64,000 nt of DNA from Malus domestica (taxonomy: Eukaryota; Streptophyta; Magnoliopsida; Rosales; Rosaceae). Of this stretch, positions 59,315 through 64,000 are shown piece after piece. The notes below the pieces were generated by a model, which saw nothing but the letters and a program-made list of their open reading frames with translations, searched no databases and was not told the DNA's origin. Location of the stretch: contig NC_091672.1 in NCBI RefSeq assembly GCF_042453785.1, positions 811,001 to 875,000 on the forward strand, written 5' to 3'. Each line of letters opens with the position of its first letter. Position 1 is the stretch's first letter. The translations under genes and the position numbers were made by a program.

Positions 59315-61315
59315 ATGCCTTTGTAGCAATACTAGCAAACTAGCAAGTACCGTTGAAAAACTGTAATCAATTATAATCATAACACCATATATATTAATTA
59401 ACCGACTAAAGTAATACCAAATACACAAACCACACACAATATTAAAATTAAAAGATTTAAGAAAATACAGCTTGTGAAATAAAGAGTGGCACTTATAGAT
59501 ATATATATATATTTTTTTAAAGGACTAGTTGGTAGCTTCGCCACCACAATCCACCATTCTAGGGGTTGGGAACAAAAAGATTCACAGAAGCATTTCAATC
59601 TTCTCATAACCATGTTGTGTGGAATATGAGTTTGAAATTTGTCTCCAACTACTAAACCAATTAATGAAGGAAGAGTAGGAAATGAATGAATAAAAAGAGA
59701 TAAAGTGGTAGACGTACGTTCTTTCAAAGATGAAGGATTGGAGGAAGATAATAGAATATTAACATTAAATTCAACGTTTTAGGGAGGGGGGAGAGGGGAG
59801 GGAGGAGGGGCGAGGGAGAAAATAGTGAAGCTTAAATATGAAAAGAAATATCTATTCGATAATGCTTGTGTCTTTGGGGTACTTATTTGTCCTCTTATAT
59901 ACGATTAACGAATTTTTACTATCCAAACATCATAATCGAAATCATTCATTCTCTTTATTATCATTTAAAGATCCTATTTGCAAAAAATCATTTCATTTAG
60001 AGATATTTTAGCCATTCAAATGCATACAACAAATGAACAATTCACCATGAAAATATTACTTGTTACCAAAACCGTTGCAATTTTCTTTTCTTTTTTTTGT
60101 CGAAAAGCTGAACTTCATTAAATTTAAAACATATCATTGCAATTTTTCTTAATATTGCATTACATTGAAGAATAAAATGGGCCGCGAGCCATGGTCACCT
60201 TTGGCCCCTAAGGTGGCTCCGCGCCATTGTACTTGGTTGATGTTTGCTAGGGTATAGCAATGTGTTACCAATGAGAAAAAGGCGCAAAAATAAAAAATAA
60301 TATATTTTAATGCATTAGTGAGTAGTGACCATAGTGGTGTGGCCATTAGTACTTTTTAGCTTTTTTCCCTTATTTTTCTAATTGATAACTTCATTGGTAC
60401 GCCAACAACCACCAAATAACTACTAGTCTTTGTAACTATTGCTCGCTTTTCCGATAGTGGTATTTGCTCATTTGATGATGCTAGAGAGATTAATTATTGT
60501 AATTATATGTTGTAGACCACATGATGCAGCGATTAATGATTATTTTCTTTTAAAAAAAAATATTTAAAAAAAAAATCTAACCATAAACCGGCACATCATA
60601 TTGTCTATCAAATTTAATCTTTCTAGAATTTTCCTTGCTTATTTGTTGGGAATAAAAACCTATACTGTTAGCTTGTTCATATACCCATATGAGAATTAGT
60701 TTATTAAGAAGGGGGTAGTTTATAAATATAAATAGTTGTCTTTGGCTCCGCTATGGTGTTGTTGACTCCATTCCAGAATTTACTGTAACAAAACTACGAC
60801 TATCTTATAACCTATGTATTACTAAGAAGATCGAGCAAAGAGGCTTGTAGAGTTTGTAACAAAAAAAAAAGGCTTGTAGAGCTAGTGGTTAAGAGCATTT
60901 CCCTTTGCAACCGAAGTCTTGTATATACAAAAAAATATTATTAAGGAAGAATTTTAGAAACAGAGAGTCTTTATTTAATACACAATTGGAAGCATAGAAG
61001 CTTAGGACTGCAAATACATTGGAAATAATGATGAATCCAATCGTCAGATCCCTTGAAGCTGAATACACTTTTATTCAACTACAAAATGTTAGAAAGGCAT
61101 CATCAGCTATAGCTAAGTTTCTCTGCATGCCTTGTTTTAAAGAAATACAAAGACAGAAAGCAAGATAAAAGATATTAAACAAACTAAAGAACAATTCTTG
61201 ATCTTCGTAGATCGACCAAGCCTACAAGAAACCTGTAAATAAGATGAAGCTATATATACTATATACCTCTGACAGAGCCAAAAATCTAGAAAAGTAGCTA
61301 GTGACTGATTATCCC
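59315..61315. other. Spacer with about 1.15 kb of unit-specific insertion
   Basis: 59340-59480 and 60640-61315 match the spacer after copy A1. The 59480-60640 piece between them has no counterpart there and is an unclassified insertion containing GA-rich DNA (59780-59830) and no recognised gene. Confidence 0.5.
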
Positions 61316-61798
61316 ATGGATTCCAATGGTGAATTCGTTGACATTATACGTTCTTACGACGATTTTATGCCTAATTGCAAGTTCCTAAAAGAGGAACAAT
61401 TCGACACTTACCAGATTCCTCTCCATGGTACTCTTCATATTCTTTGTTTTGTGTATTTTAACATATGAAAAATATACAAAGTTTATATGTAGATTCACCA
61501 TATTTATTTAAAGCTTGGCCAAAGTTAATAATTCTTTAAGAGACTTCTCATACTATTTGTTTCTTTAATTACACACTTTGCTCATCAATTTTAAATAGAA
61601 GTTTTCTGATACGTTTAAATTTTTGGTTTTCAAGATTGAACAATTCATCAAGCTAGCGTGAACGACAAGAAAGGAACAATAAAGCTGAGGGCCAACGGCC
61701 GATGGGTGGAAGTAGATTGAGCCGCTTCCGCCAAAAATTCAAACTTCATCGCAATGTTTATAACACTAAGGATATTCATGCAAGGTTTGGCAACGGTG

Positions 61799-62567
61799 TG
61801 TTGGATAAATATCAACAATCAATATATATATGCTAATAAATAATAAATGTGAATAAATATATTAATAGAGTATGAGCAAAAATGGAATAATATTAAACAG
61901 ATAAATTGAAGATCGAGGCTTGCATACCGCAATGTCCTTGAAACAGAAATTTCGTCCATACTCAGTGCTTGTAGTTCTACGGGCGTCTACTTCACAAGGA
62001 TTCAAAAATCTAAATTAGAATTCCAGCACCGGAAAACTTGACTTCTGGCGAATTTCCTTGTGGTTCTCTCAGTAAGTATGTTTGGGATTGTAGAAGAAGA
62101 ATTTTCAATTTTTGTGTAATAAATGCTATGTAGATGGATGTATACATAATAGATGTATGCCTGTTCGCAACAGGTATGAGAATGAGATGGGAGACATCTT
62201 CTCAGAAGGGTGCTTTGCTCTCTGCGTTCTTTCATCACCTCAAACTTCATCGAAAAGATGAGTCTGTTGATAAAAAAATAAATAATTAATTAAATTCGAA
62301 ATTAATAAAAAATAATTAATTAAAGAATTTAATTATTAGAGCCCGAGCCCCAAGGCACAAGACCCATTTTTTGATAAATTATCTATTAATTATATATTAA
62401 TTATCAGTCAATTAGTACATCCCAAAGCTTAACCCTTGAGCCCAATCTTATTCTCTATGGTTCATCACTCCAATCATTTTCTACAATGGATAAAGCTTTA
62501 TAAAGTGAGAGAACCTTTAGTAGTGACCAATGTGGGACAATAAAATTTTTACTCAAAATTTCCAACA
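61799..62567. mobile_element. Solo LTR (probably Ty1/copia)
   Basis: Begins TGTTGGATAAATATC and ends AATTTCCAACA, giving the inverted TGTTGGA/TCCAACA edge. A TGTTG direct repeat (61799-61803 and 62568-62572) overlaps the left edge and the right flank, so the exact target duplication is ambiguous. It is about 769 bp with no internal region, so it is a solo LTR left by recombination. The ends and the AATGTGGGACAA phrase near the right end are of copia type. It is a fossil. Confidence 0.75.
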
Positions 62568-62747
62568 TGTTGTACTTACCATAAGACTGCCAAAATGGGA
62601 ACCATTGATGATTCCGAATTTTGATGACACGTCTGATCTATTTGTCTACAACAGTAAGCTTTTCAGGCTAAAAATCAGTAAAAGGGCAATCCTCAGATCA
62701 ATTGCAATAGTTGTTGTTGTGGGTGTGGCTCTTGGAGGTTATATAAC

Positions 62748-63569
62748 CAGTGGCAGATCCACATAGGGACCTGGGAGGTCCCAAGACCCATCGGCGATCC
62801 TAAATCCCTGCTAGAAATTTTCCGGAGACCCCTCGTACTCGAGCAAGAGGTCTGTGCAAGTTGTAGGTTGCAGGTTGCAGTGGTTGTCTTCTTCTCGAAT
62901 AAGATGACCGCACACGGAGAAGAAAGAAAATAGGGACCCTTTCTGCCTCTCTCCTCCTTGCTTTTGCCATGGTCTCATCCATTGGGGCCACCCACTTCTC
63001 CTCCAACCTCTCTCTGTCGTCTGGCAGGGGCAGTACATAAGCCCAAATTTCCCCAAATTATTTCAACCACCTTAGTAATTTTTCTTATGGGTGAAATTTC
63101 CTTCATAAGGTTAGTAAGATGGATATGATTTGTGGGTTGGTGAAATTTGGGGGTGGAGCTGCCATGGCTTCGGGAGAACGGGGAGGGAGGCGGTTGGTGG
63201 AGGTATGGCAGCTGTGTTCATAGTGAGAGAAAAGGTGGATGTTTGGAAACTAGTAAAAGAGAAAAATGGTGTGTTTGGTTAGAAATATAGTGGGAGTTTG
63301 GGGAGAGTTTTATTTGACCGGTATTTTAAATTTAGTGGTCCATATTAGATAATTAATAACTTACGTACTCCCTAGTAACTTATGAAACCTCGTAATGGAC
63401 GCTTGAATTATGATTTTATAATTTGTAATATTGTTTTGCATATGATTTTTGAATTAAATGTATTATATTTAAATTTTAAATGTTATTTTTGTCTATAAAT
63501 TTTTTGACCTTTACTATTGGGACCCCCCGAGTTTAAAATCCTAAGTTTAAAATCCTGGATCCGCCACTG
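62748..63569. mobile_element. hAT element, 822 bp, with 8-bp target duplication
   Basis: The left end is CAGTGGCAGATCC; the right end read on the minus strand is CAGTGGCGGATCCAGG. The flanks TATATAAC (62740-62747) and TATGTAAC (63570-63577) are an 8-bp duplication with one change. No transposase frame is seen. It interrupts HSP20-like copy B2 just after the membrane helix. Confidence 0.88.
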
Positions 63570-63577
63570 TATGTAAC

Positions 63578-64000
63578 CCTAAAATATTTTCCACCTACGC
63601 AATAAAAGTGATAGCTTGTAATTTGAATGGGTGCTAGGGTTTGTTAAGATTGAAGTTACTCATGATTATAGAAGTGTGCTCAATCCTTTTCTCCTATTTG
63701 TACCCATATTTTTAAGAGTATAATTTTCTCCCCTCTAGATCCTTTCTCATCTCCTTCCCTCCTCTTTCACTTACCTCCTTTACTTTCCCTTTCCATAAAA
63801 AAAGTCAACTTAAGATATTGACATGGTTTAATCGTGACCGTTCAAATAGGAAGAAATAGGAGGAGAGAGAATCATACTACCAAAATACCCTTTTTACTTT
63901 AAGAAGGCTTGCTACAGTTGTATCTAATGTTGTCGAAAAGAATGTGACAGATTAACGAAACAGAAAGGTTCACTGCATTTCATTTAATAGGAATGCAAAT
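63578..64000. other. Window end, 3' flank of HSP20-like copy B2
   Basis: AT-rich sequence with a C/T-rich stretch at 63725-63795. No gene is recognised. Confidence 0.4.

Larger units (their letters stand above)
61316..63600 (+). pseudogene. HSP20-like gene copy B2, disrupted by two insertions
   Basis: The first exon, 61316-61427, is open (MDSNGEFVDIIRSYDDFMPN to IPLHG). The second exon starts near 61634; KKGTIKLRANGRWVEVD is readable but ends in a TGA, and SRFRQKFKLHRNV...ARFGNGV follows in another frame. A solo LTR (61799-62567) then splits the crystallin domain. The gene resumes at about 62573 with TIRLPKWEP and a membrane-helix segment (SIAIVVVVGVALGGYIT). A hAT element (62748-63569) breaks it again just after the helix. 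The host sequence continues after 63577. Beyond the two insertions it therefore also carries a stop and a frame change. It is not functional. Confidence 0.85.

Overview
This is nuclear DNA from a dicot plant, most likely a woody Rosaceae species of the apple/pear group. The genes are multi-exon with GT-AG introns, intergenic DNA is AT-rich, and small DNA transposons, LTR-element remains and a fragment of plastid DNA fill the gaps. The eudicot call rests on protein families seen in the sequence. The Rosaceae call is an inference from the look of the repeats and was not tested.

Layout, 0-30 kb: the 3' end of a short-chain dehydrogenase/reductase gene (+); a decayed HMG-CoA lyase pseudogene (+); a ten-exon ankyrin/RCC1-repeat gene (-); an 18-exon aminoalcoholphosphotransferase gene, AAPT1 (+), divergent from it; and a tiny gene for the small subunit of serine palmitoyltransferase, ssSPT (-). 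The 5'-UTR/promoter block of the ankyrin-RCC1 gene (block A, about 12.46-13.62 kb) and a block downstream of AAPT1 (block B, about 19.64-20.84 kb) both recur beyond ssSPT (A' at 23.08-27.96 kb, B' at 29.69-30.34 kb). The window therefore holds an old segmental duplication whose second AAPT1 copy is gone. A' now lies directly upstream of ssSPT and is split by a 4.1-kb non-autonomous retroelement-like insertion.

Layout, 30-47 kb: a Ty3/gypsy chromodomain retrotransposon with a 5-bp target duplication but two unlike terminal repeats; a BPA1-like RRM protein gene (-); a long gene-poor stretch with MITEs, an F-box gene stump, a gypsy LTR, a decayed plastid trnA-UGC fragment and a MULE-like foldback element.

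Layout, 47-64 kb: a LINE 3' end (-); an annexin gene (+) lacking the usual calcium-binding loops; the GPN-loop GTPase QQT2/GPN1 (+); and a tandem cluster of membrane-anchored HSP20-like (RTM2-like) genes. Two cluster members look whole, one is reduced to a first exon, and one has been hit by a solo LTR and a hAT element. Pieces of annexin exon 3 mark the ends of the duplicated HSP20 unit.

The genes do not form one pathway. AAPT1 (phosphatidylcholine/ethanolamine synthesis) and ssSPT (first step of sphingolipid synthesis) are both ER lipid genes, but their closeness is probably accidental. No wholly new system is evident. The most informative signals are the hybrid 5' region of ssSPT, the mismatched LTR pair, and the duplication history of the HSP20/annexin segment.
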